Source of the DNA: a virus
Direction: 5' to 3' (one strand)
DNA length: 42,049 nt
Virus record (IMG/VR): IMGVR_UViG_3300048573_000410
Location: 1 to 42,049 of that record
Part shown: positions 21,164 to 30,042 of the stretch, in pieces
Layout of the letters: every line of letters starts with the position of its first letter
Position numbering within the stretch: position 1 is the first letter of the stretch
Notes under the pieces: model-generated
The model's database searches: none
What the model saw: only the letters and a program-made list of their open reading frames with translations
What the model was told of the DNA's origin: nothing
Program-made: the position numbers and the translations under genes

Positions 21164-21196
21164 CAAATATATGTAAAACAATTTCACACTTCCAAA
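21164..21196 (-). promoter_or_regulatory. Leftward early promoter
   Basis: On the minus strand TTTG (21193-21196), 21 bases, TATATTTG (21164-21171), a good match to the Bacteroidota -33/-7 pair. It would drive the leftward early operon. The operator palindrome lies directly downstream. Confidence 0.7.
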
Positions 21197-21222
21197 TTTA
21201 AAGTAAAATATTTTCACATTTT

Positions 21223-21238
21223 GTTTAAATTTTTTAAC
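21223..21238. promoter_or_regulatory. Operator half/imperfect palindrome O2
   Basis: GTTTAAATTTTTTAAC, a one-base-longer relative of O1, immediately followed by the repressor ATG at 21239. Autoregulation of the repressor is a reasonable inference. Confidence 0.55.
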
Positions 21239-21607
21239 ATGAGTAATTTTAATTGGAAACCACCGCCTGAATGGAAGGAAATTTTTTCAGAAAATTTGGA
21301 TTATTTAAAATCCTTAAAAGGTTTTGATCAATCGGATTTAGCGAAAGAATTTGAGTTAAATCGCTCAACAATTTCAAATTGGGAAAGAAAAGCATCACTG
21401 CCAAACCTCGAATTATTAATTAAGGTTTGCACTTATTTTGGAACAAGCATTGACGAATTATTATTCGTTAGATTAAAAGAACAAAGAGGTAGGGCATCGC
21501 CCGAGCAAACAGAAAGCCCACCGGGAACAGAGCAAAAAGAAGGCATGGAAGAGCGGATCAGAAGATTAGAAAGCATGATGTTTCAGAAAGGGATTTCGGC
21601 TATTTAG
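21239..21607 (+). CDS. XRE-family HTH repressor
   Basis: Start placed at the ATG at 21239 (MSNFNWK), seven codons... that is, six codons inside the longest frame, because the operator-like sequence abuts it; this gives 122 residues. The HTH spans about residues 19-75: FSENLDYLKSLKGFDQSDLAKEF, then recognition helix NRSTISNWERKASLPNLELLIKVCTYFGTSIDELLF, a textbook Cro/CI fold. The C-terminal tail is low complexity then a short coiled coil (MEERIRRLESMM) that could dimerise. No LexA-type peptidase domain, so RecA-driven self-cleavage is not expected. It is the likely lysogeny repressor, next to integrase. Confidence 0.88.
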   Translation: MSNFNWKPPPEWKEIFSENLDYLKSLKGFDQSDLAKEFELNRSTISNWERKASLPNLELLIKVCTYFGTSIDELLFVRLKEQRGRASPEQTESPPGTEQKEGMEERIRRLESMMFQKGISAI

Positions 21608-21681
21608 CTTTTTTGTATGTGCAATAAAACACTTTTTTGACATGGTGAAATAAAAGATTGACAACGGGCGTTTTGTAACTC

Positions 21682-21694
21682 ATTGATAATCAAT
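21682..21694. repeat. Palindrome between repressor and integrase
   Basis: ATTGATAATCAAT is a perfect 13-base palindrome in the 249-base gap before integrase, the usual region of attP and integrase arm sites. Related sequences occur at 20388-20399 and 40528-40540. No att core can be proven without the host junction. Confidence 0.4.
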
Positions 21695-21856
21695 TGTTTA
21701 ACGTTGCTCATGTGTTTTTTTTCTTTGCGCTATCCAGACCACTATAATTTATCCTTAACTCGTTCACAACTAATTATTTACACACTAAAAAAAAGTACAA
21801 ATGACACGAATTAGACACTTTGAAAAAAAACACTTTGGGTAGAATCAAAAAATTTT

Positions 21857-23065
21857 ATGACAAAACTCAAATTACCGATTACAGCAAGTATTACAAAACA
21901 AATAAACGGAGACTGGTATATAAGGTGGAAAAATCCAAATCGCAAGATTCCTTTTCGAGAAAAATTTGGACTCAATAGAATAAAAGATTTAGGGTTACGG
22001 CAACGGTGGGCAGATAAGATTTGTAGTTTTATAAATGCTGCGTATTTAGACGGAAAGGATGTCGAGCCTTCGGATTTGGAAAACTTCAAATTCGTGAAAA
22101 ATAAAAAATCATCTACTCATGATGATTTGCCAAAAAATGAAAATTCTTTTTTAAAATATATTTATAGTCATTTAGAAAATATTGAAGGGATCCTCTCGGA
22201 GGATACTTTTAGGCATCGAAAAACGGTTTTGAACAACTTTTCGAGTTTGTCAAAAACGGTTTTTAAGAAAGATTTTATTGATTTTTCTGATTTAGACTTG
22301 GCATTTCCTTTGAAATTTCAGCGTTGGGCGTTTGAGAAACCTCGTGAATGGTCAAAAAATTACGCTTCTAAACAACTTTCGACATTAATATTGTTTGTGA
22401 AAGAAGCGGTTATTGAGGGCATTGTAACAACCAATCCGCTTTGGTTTTCTAAGAAATACAAAATAAAACAGACGGCAACAGATAGTGTGGCTTTGAGTTT
22501 TAAGGAAGTAAATGAGTTGTATTTGCTTGAAATGGATGATAAGGGCATGGAGAAAGCGAGAGATATTTTCGTTTTTGCATGTTTGACGGGCTTGCGGTTT
22601 GTGGATTTTTCAAAAATAAAGCCGTCATATTTTACTTTTGTTCAAAAGAAGCGGTGTATAATTTTTAAAAGCACTCAAAAGACCGATGAGAAGGTAGTTG
22701 TGCCGCTTCATCCAATTGCGCTGGCTATCGAGCATAAATACCAGGGTGATTTTAGGTGCTACACAAATCAGACGATGAACGACTACATCAAATTGGTTTG
22801 TGAAGCGGCTGGATGGCGACAGGTAGTTACGATGAAGGAAAACATTGGCGGCAAAACTGTTTTGGTGGATTATCCTTTTTTTGAAGTTGTTTCATGTCAC
22901 ACGGCTCGGCGCACCTTCGCTACTATGGCTTATTTGGAATGGAAAATGCCAATTGGTCTTTGTATGAAAATTACGGGGCATAAGACGGAGCGGCAGTTTT
23001 TGGATTATATAAAGGTGAGCAAAGAACAGGCTGCACTTGAAATGATTAAATATTTTAACTATTAA
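21857..23065 (+). CDS. int: Tyrosine recombinase integrase
   Basis: A 402-residue site-specific recombinase of the Bacteroidota phage/ICE type. It would integrate and excise the phage genome. The N-terminal Arm-type region (1-80) is followed by the SAM-like core-binding domain (about 95-205) and the catalytic domain. Catalytic residues are visible: Arg247 in CLTGLRFVD, His348 and Arg351 in SCHTARRTF, His375 in ITGHKT and the nucleophile Tyr384 in FLDYI. A basic Lys275 in STQKT fits the beta-hairpin lysine. It is transcribed with the repressor, away from the early operon. No excisionase-like gene is beside it. Confidence 0.95.
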   Translation: MTKLKLPITASITKQINGDWYIRWKNPNRKIPFREKFGLNRIKDLGLRQRWADKICSFINAAYLDGKDVEPSDLENFKFVKNKKSSTHDDLPKNENSFLKYIYSHLENIEGILSEDTFRHRKTVLNNFSSLSKTVFKKDFIDFSDLDLAFPLKFQRWAFEKPREWSKNYASKQLSTLILFVKEAVIEGIVTTNPLWFSKKYKIKQTATDSVALSFKEVNELYLLEMDDKGMEKARDIFVFACLTGLRFVDFSKIKPSYFTFVQKKRCIIFKSTQKTDEKVVVPLHPIALAIEHKYQGDFRCYTNQTMNDYIKLVCEAAGWRQVVTMKENIGGKTVLVDYPFFEVVSCHTARRTFATMAYLEWKMPIGLCMKITGHKTERQFLDYIKVSKEQAALEMIKYFNY

Positions 23066-23075
23066 ATCAATCTTT

Positions 23076-23525
23076 ATGAAGGATATTGCAATTAAGATAA
23101 CAATGCTTAGTAGTGTTCTTTTTATTGGTTTTATTGGTTATTTAGAATTTCATAAACCTAATAAGGAGATTATACAGCCTATCTTAAATGGTAGTGATAC
23201 CACTAAGTTTATTTCGCCAAAGGCATCATATGTCGAGGATGATAAAGAGTTGGAAGCTCAAAAAAATGAAGCTCGAATTGGCATCAGAGATGCTTATGAA
23301 GAAAAACTACGCAACATTTTTTTAGATAGTGGTTTGGACATTAAAGTTAAAATATCAGGAAAAAATAGTGATAAAATGGTTTTGACGTATATTTTATTTA
23401 ATGATGTTTGGCATCGTAGATTTGATACTGACGGGTCTGTATCAATTTGGGGCGAAATGGGTTTCAAAAGTGTCATGCTTTCAAATAATTATGATTATAT
23501 GAAAGGTTGGAAATGGAAAAATTAA
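23076..23525 (+). CDS. Membrane-anchored moron-like protein
   Basis: A 149-residue protein with an N-terminal membrane helix (about 7-24, KITMLSSVLFIGFIGYLEF) and a C-terminal periplasmic domain with a coiled-coil-like ELEAQKNEARIGIRDAYEEKLRNIF and a beta-rich end (KMVLTYILFNDVWHRRFDTDGSVSIWGEMGFKSVML). It is placed ten bases after integrase, so it is likely expressed in the lysogen. Superinfection exclusion or host-envelope change is a possible role, typical for such positions; no homolog is recognised. Confidence 0.6.
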   Translation: MKDIAIKITMLSSVLFIGFIGYLEFHKPNKEIIQPILNGSDTTKFISPKASYVEDDKELEAQKNEARIGIRDAYEEKLRNIFLDSGLDIKVKISGKNSDKMVLTYILFNDVWHRRFDTDGSVSIWGEMGFKSVMLSNNYDYMKGWKWKN

Positions 23526-23644
23526 TTAAAAAGACAATTATGAATAAATTCGAGCATGAAAAACCACAATTTCAAAATCCATTTAGACGCTCAAAAGGTT
23601 TTATTTTATTGATTTTTGATTTTTTTAAATGGATTTTTAAATAA
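23513..23644 (+). CDS. Small hypothetical protein overlapping moron gene
   Basis: A 43-residue frame (MEKLIKKTIMNKFEHEKPQF...) overlapping the end of the previous gene by 13 bases in another frame. The C-terminal part is very hydrophobic and aromatic (GFILLIFDFFKWIFK) with flanking lysines, so it may be an amphipathic membrane-active peptide. It ends exactly at the terminator. Moderate support only. Confidence 0.4.
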   Translation: MEKLIKKTIMNKFEHEKPQFQNPFRRSKGFILLIFDFFKWIFK

Positions 23645-23679
23645 CCCCCCCCCTTGGTTGTGAGACTGAGGGGGCTTTT
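23645..23679 (+). terminator. Terminator of the lysogeny operon, built on a repeat copy
   Basis: A run of nine C pairs with the GGGGG of a dispersed ACTGAGGGGG copy (23665-23674), followed by CTTTT. It lies one base after the last rightward gene. Confidence 0.65.
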
Positions 23680-23705
23680 GGTTGCGGGATACATCCTATA
23701 ACCAA

Positions 23706-23734
23706 ATATATACGACACTGAGTTGCGTATATAT
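23706..23734 (-). terminator. Inverted repeat at convergent gene ends
   Basis: Nine-base arms ATATATACG / CGTATATAT around an 11-base loop, just past the stop of the leftward tail-tip gene. It is probably a terminator for leftward transcripts, though a T-run is lacking. Confidence 0.5.
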
Positions 23735-23739
23735 CTTAG

Positions 23740-25566
23740 TTACCCCGCTATTAATTCGAATTTAACCTCCGTAAATGGCGAATTGGTATTATTGAGCTTT
23801 GCGGAAAGCTCTTTCACGTAGGCTGTAGTCGTGCCGTGTTCGGTTTCGACAATGACTTTTGTTTGTTTCATTTCTGCAAAACGTTTCAAATTGTAAAGGC
23901 TCATGTAGCTTGTAATACTGAGGGGGTATCCTGATGCTCGAAGTTGCGCCGTGCGTTGCCACTGTTTCAAGTAGAGACCATTTGCGCCCTGGATGAGTAG
24001 GCTCATCGTTGGAGTGGAGTGATTGGCGGCTCTGAACGGGCTGTTTGAGTTTTCCTGATAATCGAAAAATAGGCGTTTGGCTATGGTCTTTTTGCCGATG
24101 CCAAAGGCGGTGGTTGATCCCTCACGTGCCATGTCAACGGTGGTGAGACTGTTGAGAGGTAGGGTACTGAAAGGAAGTGCTATGTCGTTTTGCCCTTCGC
24201 CTTTGGTGAATGAGTCGAGCTGCCCTTTGTTGTTGATTTTTTCGACATCATCGGTGTATTTTACGATGAATCCGTTGTCGTCTTTGTAGGCTCGGCTATA
24301 CTCGGGCTGCATGTTTTCAATTTTAACAGCCTGTTGATTGAAAACATCTTCGTTGCGTCTGAATTGCATTTTGTTGGCAATCAAGAACGGTGTGAGGTTG
24401 AATGTATTACAAAAATCACTTATAAATTCTTGACAGCTTTGGTCAAAAACGTGATTTGCGGGGTCTATTTTGGATACAAAAGCATTTAGAAAACCGTAAT
24501 CTTTATTATTCCCTACTTGAATAACTTCTTTTAGTACGTTATCGAGCGCATAGTTATTATCCATAAGAAGCTTATCGAAATCGTCACCCAAAACAGAAAA
24601 ATCGAAGCTATCAATGCCAATTTTCAGAGCAATTTTTTCAAATATGTATTTTATTCGGTAAAAGGGTATGTAGCTGTTTTCAAAATGTTCATCAACAGAC
24701 GGCTCATTTTTATAGACATTCCAATTGCTATTTTGGTACTCAACACGATTAAAAAAATTTCCAATGTTGATTTTATTGTTTTTTTGAGCGTAAAAGCCCG
24801 GGCACTGTACGAAGTTGAAACTTACGTCTGAGCGGGGTGCAATGGTGTAGGTCAAAATGAAATTTACAAAGTTTTCTTGAATTGATTTGGCGTAGCTTTT
24901 TTCGTATAAAACAATAAAATCAGAAGTAGAAAGTGGCCTAATGATTGGCGTAAAATCTTTGGTGGGCGTGATGTCGAGCGACACATAGCCTTGATGATTT
25001 ACAGTTGATGCCACGCCAGGGTACTTTACATTGATAAGGTTTTTCAGTCCTCCAATGACCGACATTTGTTGGTTGACAGGTGCGTAAACATCAAAATCCT
25101 CGCCGTTTATGTTGATGCGATAGAGCTTGCCAACAGTCGCTTGAGGCGAAATGGTGTAGCTGTAAAGAGCCACAACGGTTTGCGGAATTTCAAGCATGGA
25201 CAAACAGTCCGCTATCTTATATTTTGCGAGTTTAGCCCAAACAGCTTCCGCATCTTTTTTAAAATAACAAGCATATTGGTCGTTGGTGACTTGCACGCCC
25301 TCGATGTTGCTGATGTATCCCCGTTGGAGCAATTGATTTTTGTAAAAAATTGAAGCTTTTATATTTTGTGCTTTGGCTCTACGGGCATCAAGGCGGTTGG
25401 CGTGCTGGATGATTGCTTTAAATTCTGGGGTTAGCTTGAGTTTGAGAGGGTAGGAGTAGTTCTTTTCTTTGCGGTCGCTCTCAAAATAGGCATTGGCAAC
25501 GTTGAGGGTTAGCGATTGCTTTCCGTCAAGGGTTACTAATTTGTTTTTTATATTGAGATGCAACAT
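23740..25566 (-). CDS. Tail-tip / baseplate-type structural protein
   Basis: A 608-residue virion protein, last gene of the leftward tail cluster. The N-terminus (NKLVTLDGKQSLTLNVANAYFESDRKEKNYSYPLKLKLTPEF) matches the opening of large Bacteroidota siphophage tail proteins that follow fibre genes. The middle (QDFCNTFNLTPFLIANKMQFRR-like stretch near 390-410) is a segment found in tail-hub proteins. A repeat copy is read as GYPLSITS. It starts after a terminator. The exact place in the tail tip is inferred only. Confidence 0.5.
   Translation of the reverse strand: MLHLNIKNKLVTLDGKQSLTLNVANAYFESDRKEKNYSYPLKLKLTPEFKAIIQHANRLDARRAKAQNIKASIFYKNQLLQRGYISNIEGVQVTNDQYACYFKKDAEAVWAKLAKYKIADCLSMLEIPQTVVALYSYTISPQATVGKLYRININGEDFDVYAPVNQQMSVIGGLKNLINVKYPGVASTVNHQGYVSLDITPTKDFTPIIRPLSTSDFIVLYEKSYAKSIQENFVNFILTYTIAPRSDVSFNFVQCPGFYAQKNNKINIGNFFNRVEYQNSNWNVYKNEPSVDEHFENSYIPFYRIKYIFEKIALKIGIDSFDFSVLGDDFDKLLMDNNYALDNVLKEVIQVGNNKDYGFLNAFVSKIDPANHVFDQSCQEFISDFCNTFNLTPFLIANKMQFRRNEDVFNQQAVKIENMQPEYSRAYKDDNGFIVKYTDDVEKINNKGQLDSFTKGEGQNDIALPFSTLPLNSLTTVDMAREGSTTAFGIGKKTIAKRLFFDYQENSNSPFRAANHSTPTMSLLIQGANGLYLKQWQRTAQLRASGYPLSITSYMSLYNLKRFAEMKQTKVIVETEHGTTTAYVKELSAKLNNTNSPFTEVKFELIAG
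23917..23926 (+). repeat. Dispersed repeat ACTGAGGGGG
   Basis: Exact ten-base copy opposite in strand to the tail-tip gene, extended match AATACTGAGGGGGTA. Confidence 0.85.
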
Positions 25567-25589
25567 GCTTAATTTTTATAATGTGTAAA

Positions 25590-25619
25590 AAAAGCCCTAA
25601 TTCAAGAATTAGAGCTTTT
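25590..25619 (-). terminator. Terminator between spike and tail-tip genes
   Basis: A 14-bp stem with one mismatch (AAAAGCCCTAATTC / GAATTAGAGCTTTT) and a two-base gap, followed by seven T on the minus strand. It isolates the spike gene transcript from the next gene. Confidence 0.8.
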
Positions 25620-25643
25620 CAACAATCGTTTTTAAAACTTTAA

Positions 25644-28600
25644 TCAATACGTTCTAACTTTTATATCATCAAATTGAAAAGATTGTGAAACAACTCCTGC
25701 ACTTGCTACAATAACTGCCATTACTCCAAATTCACGACCTGATACTTTTGGAATGTTAGTTGTAGAAGTAAAAATTGGCGTTGTCATGTTGTTGATATAA
25801 TATTCAATACTTGTTGAAGTAGCTATTATTTTCAAATCGTAATCAGTATTTACTGCAAAATTGAAAAGTCCTGCTAAGCTATTTGTTCGTGTAGAATTAC
25901 TTGATGTAACGCAAGTAATGTTAGTAGATAAATCATTAATTTTAAAGTATGAGCCATCGACTGGCTCGGTCGTTGTTCCATCGCCAAATCCAATATAAAT
26001 GTTTATGGATGGTGTAAGAGTAGCAGGAATTCTAAACCGTCTTACATAAAATTCATACGTTTTTCCTGTTTCAAACAAAAGTGATGCTGATGATGTCGTT
26101 ATACCAGCACGACCTGTTACAGTTGTTCCTGTTTTACAAGACATACGTGCATAGTTATCACCCATGACTCGTGTTTCTAAAGTATTTGTTGCACCTGTAC
26201 CACTTACATTTGAAATGAAAACACTTCCTGATGGAATATTTGCTGATACTGAATGAACTTGTTCAGTTAAATCCCATGCCGTTGATGCAATTGCTGCATC
26301 TACGTAAGATTTCGGAGTAGGATTAGCGTTACCAGTGGGATTTTGTACTGTAACAGCCGAGAAGAAATTTACTATTGAATTGTAATTTTGTGTTGCTGTA
26401 TAGTTATTTATTGCATTAAGTGATGCAAAACTATTATCTACATAGTTTTTATTAACTAAATCAATCGGTAGAATAGGTTCATTTATTGCTTGTGGCGTTT
26501 TTGTAAATTTAAATCTTTCAGTTATCGTTTTCAGACGATTAGTAAATAATATTGTGGAAGTATCAATTTCAGTTTTTTTCCAAATGTAGTCGTATCCATT
26601 TGATCCAATTTTGCCGTTTTCGTCAAAAATCGGCAAAAAAGCACCTACAACGGAAAAGGAATTACTGTTATTGTATTTATCGAATTTTATTGATCCATCT
26701 TCAAGTAAACTTTGCGAAAAACTGAACACTCCTGAATTTTTCACGCCCAAAGACATTCTTCCACTTTCTCCACCAGCTAGTGTTATGCCCCAAATTTCAG
26801 ATGTTCGCACTGGATCAACACCCAATTTTGCACCAAAACTAAAAATTGTTGCAACAGGTGCCGTTAAAGCATCTAAATCTCTGTAACTGCCAAAACCGTA
26901 TGCGTTACTTGTAATTAAACTGTTTTGTGTTTCTAAATTGGACAGAATATTTCCTTGTACGACTTTGTTTTTAAAAAATAAATCTACACCATTATTTCTT
27001 AAAACATCACTTCCAACAAAATTCGTTCCGTTAAATCTTAACGTTTCAGCGTTTGCTGCATTAGGTAGGAATTTAAAAGAAGGATTAAAAGACCTTTGAA
27101 CACTTTTCATCCATTTGTCTGGATTAATTTTAGTAAAGATAAATACATCTCCAAAATAGATATTGTCATTTTCATCATAATTTTTAAGGATAATTTCTCC
27201 TTGACTTGCTTGAAAAGTTATATTAGTCGCAACTACATAAGGTGTAGTCATTTCAACAGTATTTGTTGCTGCTAATCCAGTAAATATGAGCTCATATGAT
27301 TCACCCATTATGGTATTTGACGGCAAAATTATAGTGCCATTTGTTGCTGTTGTTGAACCAACTTGATAGAATAGTGTCTTGTGTTTTTCTTTTAAAATCG
27401 TTGCTGAAATATCACTAGTAAAGCTTACGATTTCAAATGTGTTAGATTGTCGTTTTACGGTATTCCCACCTCCACCCGAATTACCTAAGGTTTTTATTAG
27501 ATCAATAGTATTGTATGTTATATTATCAGCTATGTTAAAATAACTACAGTTATTTAAGACTATACCATAACCACCATCTTTAAATGTGTTGTTTGTAATA
27601 TTATTATAGCTGCACCCTTCTGCTTCTATAAAGTTTCCACCACTCTCGAATAAATTTTGTGAAATTAAATTTGTTGGAGAATTTTTAAGTCTGATGGCAG
27701 GCACATTTGCCAATGTTTCTGAAAATGGACGATTTAGGTGATTTAGTAAAAAAGCATTTTTCCAATTTTGAAAAACATTCGATTGTATCATATTTAGACC
27801 TGTATTTTCAAAATAAATACAGGTATAGTCATTACTTATAAATTGATTGCCCAGAACTAAAATTGGACGTGAAGCATTATTGTAGTTAGAATAGATACAA
27901 TAACCCTGATTGTGTTTGAATTGATTCCCCGAAATAGTAAGTTTACCATTATTTGAAACTGAATTGTTCAATACTTCAATTATTCCTGCATCAACGTTTC
28001 CAAATTCAATTGGATTACAAAAAGAAACTAAATTGTTACTATTAAATGTCCAGTTTGCACCCTCAATATGAGTCACAGCTTTGTGTAATCCCCAAAATGT
28101 GCAACCAGTTATAAAGCCAAATTCGGAAACAGTTTCTTGGCTACTCCCTTGATTACCTGTTATGATTATTCCTCTACCACGTTGTGTTGGATTATTGTAA
28201 TCTAATTGTCCATTATTACTGTTCCCTTTGAATGAACAATTAGTAATTTTTGCACCTGAACCTAAACCATATGAACCACCCACATCATCGCCCACACCAT
28301 ATAAAAACAGCCCAGTTTGTGCATTAGATCCAAAATTGAACGCATGAACATTGTCAATATTAAGTTCTTTTTGTATGTTACCAAAAAATAAAGCATTACA
28401 TGTCGTGATTTGATTTCCAAAGTCAAAAAATAAATTTTCAACTTTGGAACTTACATCGTATGAAATATTACCACTTCGACCAATGTAAAAAACACAACCT
28501 TGTGAAGGTGATAAATTATCAATTAAACCAACTTTTATTGTAGCATAATTGCCGTCGAAATGTAATAATTTTTTATCTGTTACTAAAACTCGTGAGTTAA

Positions 28601-29210
28601 CATTATAAATACCAATTGATAACTTAACTGAAACATTTTCAGCCAATAATGGTGAATTAAACATTGCTTGAAAAGCAAATGCATCATCAGTATTATCGTT
28701 AAGCGTTGCTCCAAACATTGTTACATCAACGATGTTATTCGTTAATTTTCTTTTCCAATATCCACCATTTTTTCCAGTTGCTGGGAAAACTATACCAAAA
28801 TCAACTACTTGAATAGGAAGTGCTGGTAGGTAATCAAAAATGCCATTATCGTTAATTGTCTTAAGACTTATTGTGTTCAAAAGTTTATCGTATGCTATTA
28901 AATCTGAATAAGAAGATACTGTTGTTTGAACTTGTGAAACATTAATAGCATCTTTATTTAGAACGCCGTCAAATACGGAAGAAATGCGACCATTAGCCGT
29001 ATTACCATGACTAATCGCATCAGAAAGCGTAAAATTAATAGAATTTTTTAAACTATTAAAGGGCATCCATTCAATAGACCCATCTGCATTTGTCACTAAA
29101 ATGGTGCTATTTCCTCCACTTTGTAGTAACGAAGTAGCTGATATCCTCGTGCTTTGTGCATGAATTATTTGAAAAAGAAAAAGTACAATAATTACATAAA
29201 TTAGCCTCAT
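25644..29210 (-). CDS. Tail spike with beta-helix and signal peptide
   Basis: Start set at the ATG at 29210 (the longer frame begins at TTG), giving 1188 residues. Residues 1-19 (MRLIYVIIVLFLFQIIHAQ) form a Sec signal peptide. About 150-590 is a pectate-lyase-type parallel beta-helix: repeated Asn-rich rungs such as ITGCTFWGLHK, ISGNQFKHNQGYCIYS and ITNNTFKDGGYGIVLNNCSY. About 890-990 has phage-fibre repeats (DLVNKNYVDNSFASL, PTPKSYVDAAIAST). The C-terminal 200 residues look like a jelly-roll, ending FQFDDIKVRTY. It would bind or degrade a surface polysaccharide. The gene is more AT-rich than its neighbours. A signal peptide on a tail spike is unusual. Confidence 0.78.
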   Translation of the reverse strand: MRLIYVIIVLFLFQIIHAQSTRISATSLLQSGGNSTILVTNADGSIEWMPFNSLKNSINFTLSDAISHGNTANGRISSVFDGVLNKDAINVSQVQTTVSSYSDLIAYDKLLNTISLKTINDNGIFDYLPALPIQVVDFGIVFPATGKNGGYWKRKLTNNIVDVTMFGATLNDNTDDAFAFQAMFNSPLLAENVSVKLSIGIYNVNSRVLVTDKKLLHFDGNYATIKVGLIDNLSPSQGCVFYIGRSGNISYDVSSKVENLFFDFGNQITTCNALFFGNIQKELNIDNVHAFNFGSNAQTGLFLYGVGDDVGGSYGLGSGAKITNCSFKGNSNNGQLDYNNPTQRGRGIIITGNQGSSQETVSEFGFITGCTFWGLHKAVTHIEGANWTFNSNNLVSFCNPIEFGNVDAGIIEVLNNSVSNNGKLTISGNQFKHNQGYCIYSNYNNASRPILVLGNQFISNDYTCIYFENTGLNMIQSNVFQNWKNAFLLNHLNRPFSETLANVPAIRLKNSPTNLISQNLFESGGNFIEAEGCSYNNITNNTFKDGGYGIVLNNCSYFNIADNITYNTIDLIKTLGNSGGGGNTVKRQSNTFEIVSFTSDISATILKEKHKTLFYQVGSTTATNGTIILPSNTIMGESYELIFTGLAATNTVEMTTPYVVATNITFQASQGEIILKNYDENDNIYFGDVFIFTKINPDKWMKSVQRSFNPSFKFLPNAANAETLRFNGTNFVGSDVLRNNGVDLFFKNKVVQGNILSNLETQNSLITSNAYGFGSYRDLDALTAPVATIFSFGAKLGVDPVRTSEIWGITLAGGESGRMSLGVKNSGVFSFSQSLLEDGSIKFDKYNNSNSFSVVGAFLPIFDENGKIGSNGYDYIWKKTEIDTSTILFTNRLKTITERFKFTKTPQAINEPILPIDLVNKNYVDNSFASLNAINNYTATQNYNSIVNFFSAVTVQNPTGNANPTPKSYVDAAIASTAWDLTEQVHSVSANIPSGSVFISNVSGTGATNTLETRVMGDNYARMSCKTGTTVTGRAGITTSSASLLFETGKTYEFYVRRFRIPATLTPSINIYIGFGDGTTTEPVDGSYFKINDLSTNITCVTSSNSTRTNSLAGLFNFAVNTDYDLKIIATSTSIEYYINNMTTPIFTSTTNIPKVSGREFGVMAVIVASAGVVSQSFQFDDIKVRTY

Positions 29211-29211
29211 T

Positions 29212-29547
29212 TTAATATTTTTTGTTTTCAAAATCTTTGTTTATTTTTGCTCTATCCTCTTCTTTTTTAACACCAAAAAATATGTTCATAAGCATATTAA
29301 AGTCGTTTTCTGATTGCTCATATGCAGCTCTTATTTGCGCCCTTTGTACTGATTTTTGTTCAATCATTAAAGAAACTGATTTTGAGTCAGTTACTCGTTC
29401 GCTGGTGTCAGCTTTTCCATTTTGAATCACGATTGACTGAACAACAACGCTATTATCACGAGTAAAATAATTAGTTTCATTATTTTGAGAATGACCAAGA
29501 TGCATAGAGATTGAAAAAAAAATAATAAATAAAATTAAAATTTTCAT
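29212..29547 (-). CDS. Small secreted protein in fibre cassette
   Basis: A 111-residue protein with an N-terminal signal peptide (MKILILFIIFFSISMHLGHSQ, about 1-21). The mature part is polar and helical (KSVSLMIEQKSVQRAQIRAAYEQSENDFNMLMNIFFG) and ends KINKDFENKKY. It is one base from the spike start, so co-translation is likely. It may be a chaperone or a partner of the spike; not recognised. Confidence 0.65.
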   Translation of the reverse strand: MKILILFIIFFSISMHLGHSQNNETNYFTRDNSVVVQSIVIQNGKADTSERVTDSKSVSLMIEQKSVQRAQIRAAYEQSENDFNMLMNIFFGVKKEEDRAKINKDFENKKY

Positions 29548-29603
29548 TGTAAAATTAAATTATTTAAAAATTTGAATGATAAATTTATTAACCAAAGTCA
29601 AAA

Positions 29604-29969
29604 CTAATTTTTATCTTTTTTTATAATTTTTTCAATTTTCTTTTCAACATCTTCGACTTTGCCTTTATATTTCGATAATTCAGCAATCTGAAGGTCAAGA
29701 GCTTCAATGTTTTGCAGCAATTGTTTTTTTTGTTCCCGGAGTTGAGCAACCTGTTGATTGATAAGCTGCGAGCTGGTAGGCACGGATGTTTCTTTGTATT
29801 CTTTGACTTTGATGAAAATCAAAGAATCAGATTTCGTGACAATTTCATAATTATAGACAAGCGAATCGGGCTTGATTTCGGCTTGTTGCTGCCCGCCTTG
29901 TTGTTGGTTTTGGGCGAATGAGAAGAGAGAAAGCGTTAATAATAACCCCAAAAACATTAATTTTTTCAT
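29604..29969 (-). CDS. Secreted coiled-coil protein in fibre cassette
   Basis: A 121-residue protein: signal peptide MKKLMFLGLLLTLSLFSFAQ (1-20), a Gln-rich linker (NQQQGGQQQAEIKPD), a short beta region (LVYNYEIVTKSDSLIFIKVKEY), then a long coiled coil (QLINQQVAQLREQKKQLLQNIEALDLQIAELSKYKGKVEDVEKKIEKII). Probably trimer- or dimer-forming, by its heptad pattern. It lies between two fibre-type genes. Role unknown. Confidence 0.65.
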   Translation of the reverse strand: MKKLMFLGLLLTLSLFSFAQNQQQGGQQQAEIKPDSLVYNYEIVTKSDSLIFIKVKEYKETSVPTSSQLINQQVAQLREQKKQLLQNIEALDLQIAELSKYKGKVEDVEKKIEKIIKKDKN

Positions 29970-30002
29970 TGAAAAATATATTTATGTAAGAAAATATTGA
30001 TT

Positions 30003-30037
30003 TACTGAGGGGGTACTTTTTTAATACCCCCTCAGTC
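30003..30037. terminator. Hairpin from an inverted pair of the dispersed repeat
   Basis: ACTGAGGGGGTA (30004-30015) and TACCCCCTCAGT (30025-30036) form a stem of at least 12 bp around a nine-base loop with a T-run. It ends the fibre gene six bases past its stop on the minus strand and is the clearest case of two copies acting as one element. Confidence 0.85.
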
Positions 30038-30042
30038 TTATT

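Noticed and set aside
25644-29210. Diversity-generating retroelement acting on the spike
   Set aside because: No reverse transcriptase and no template repeat found in the window.
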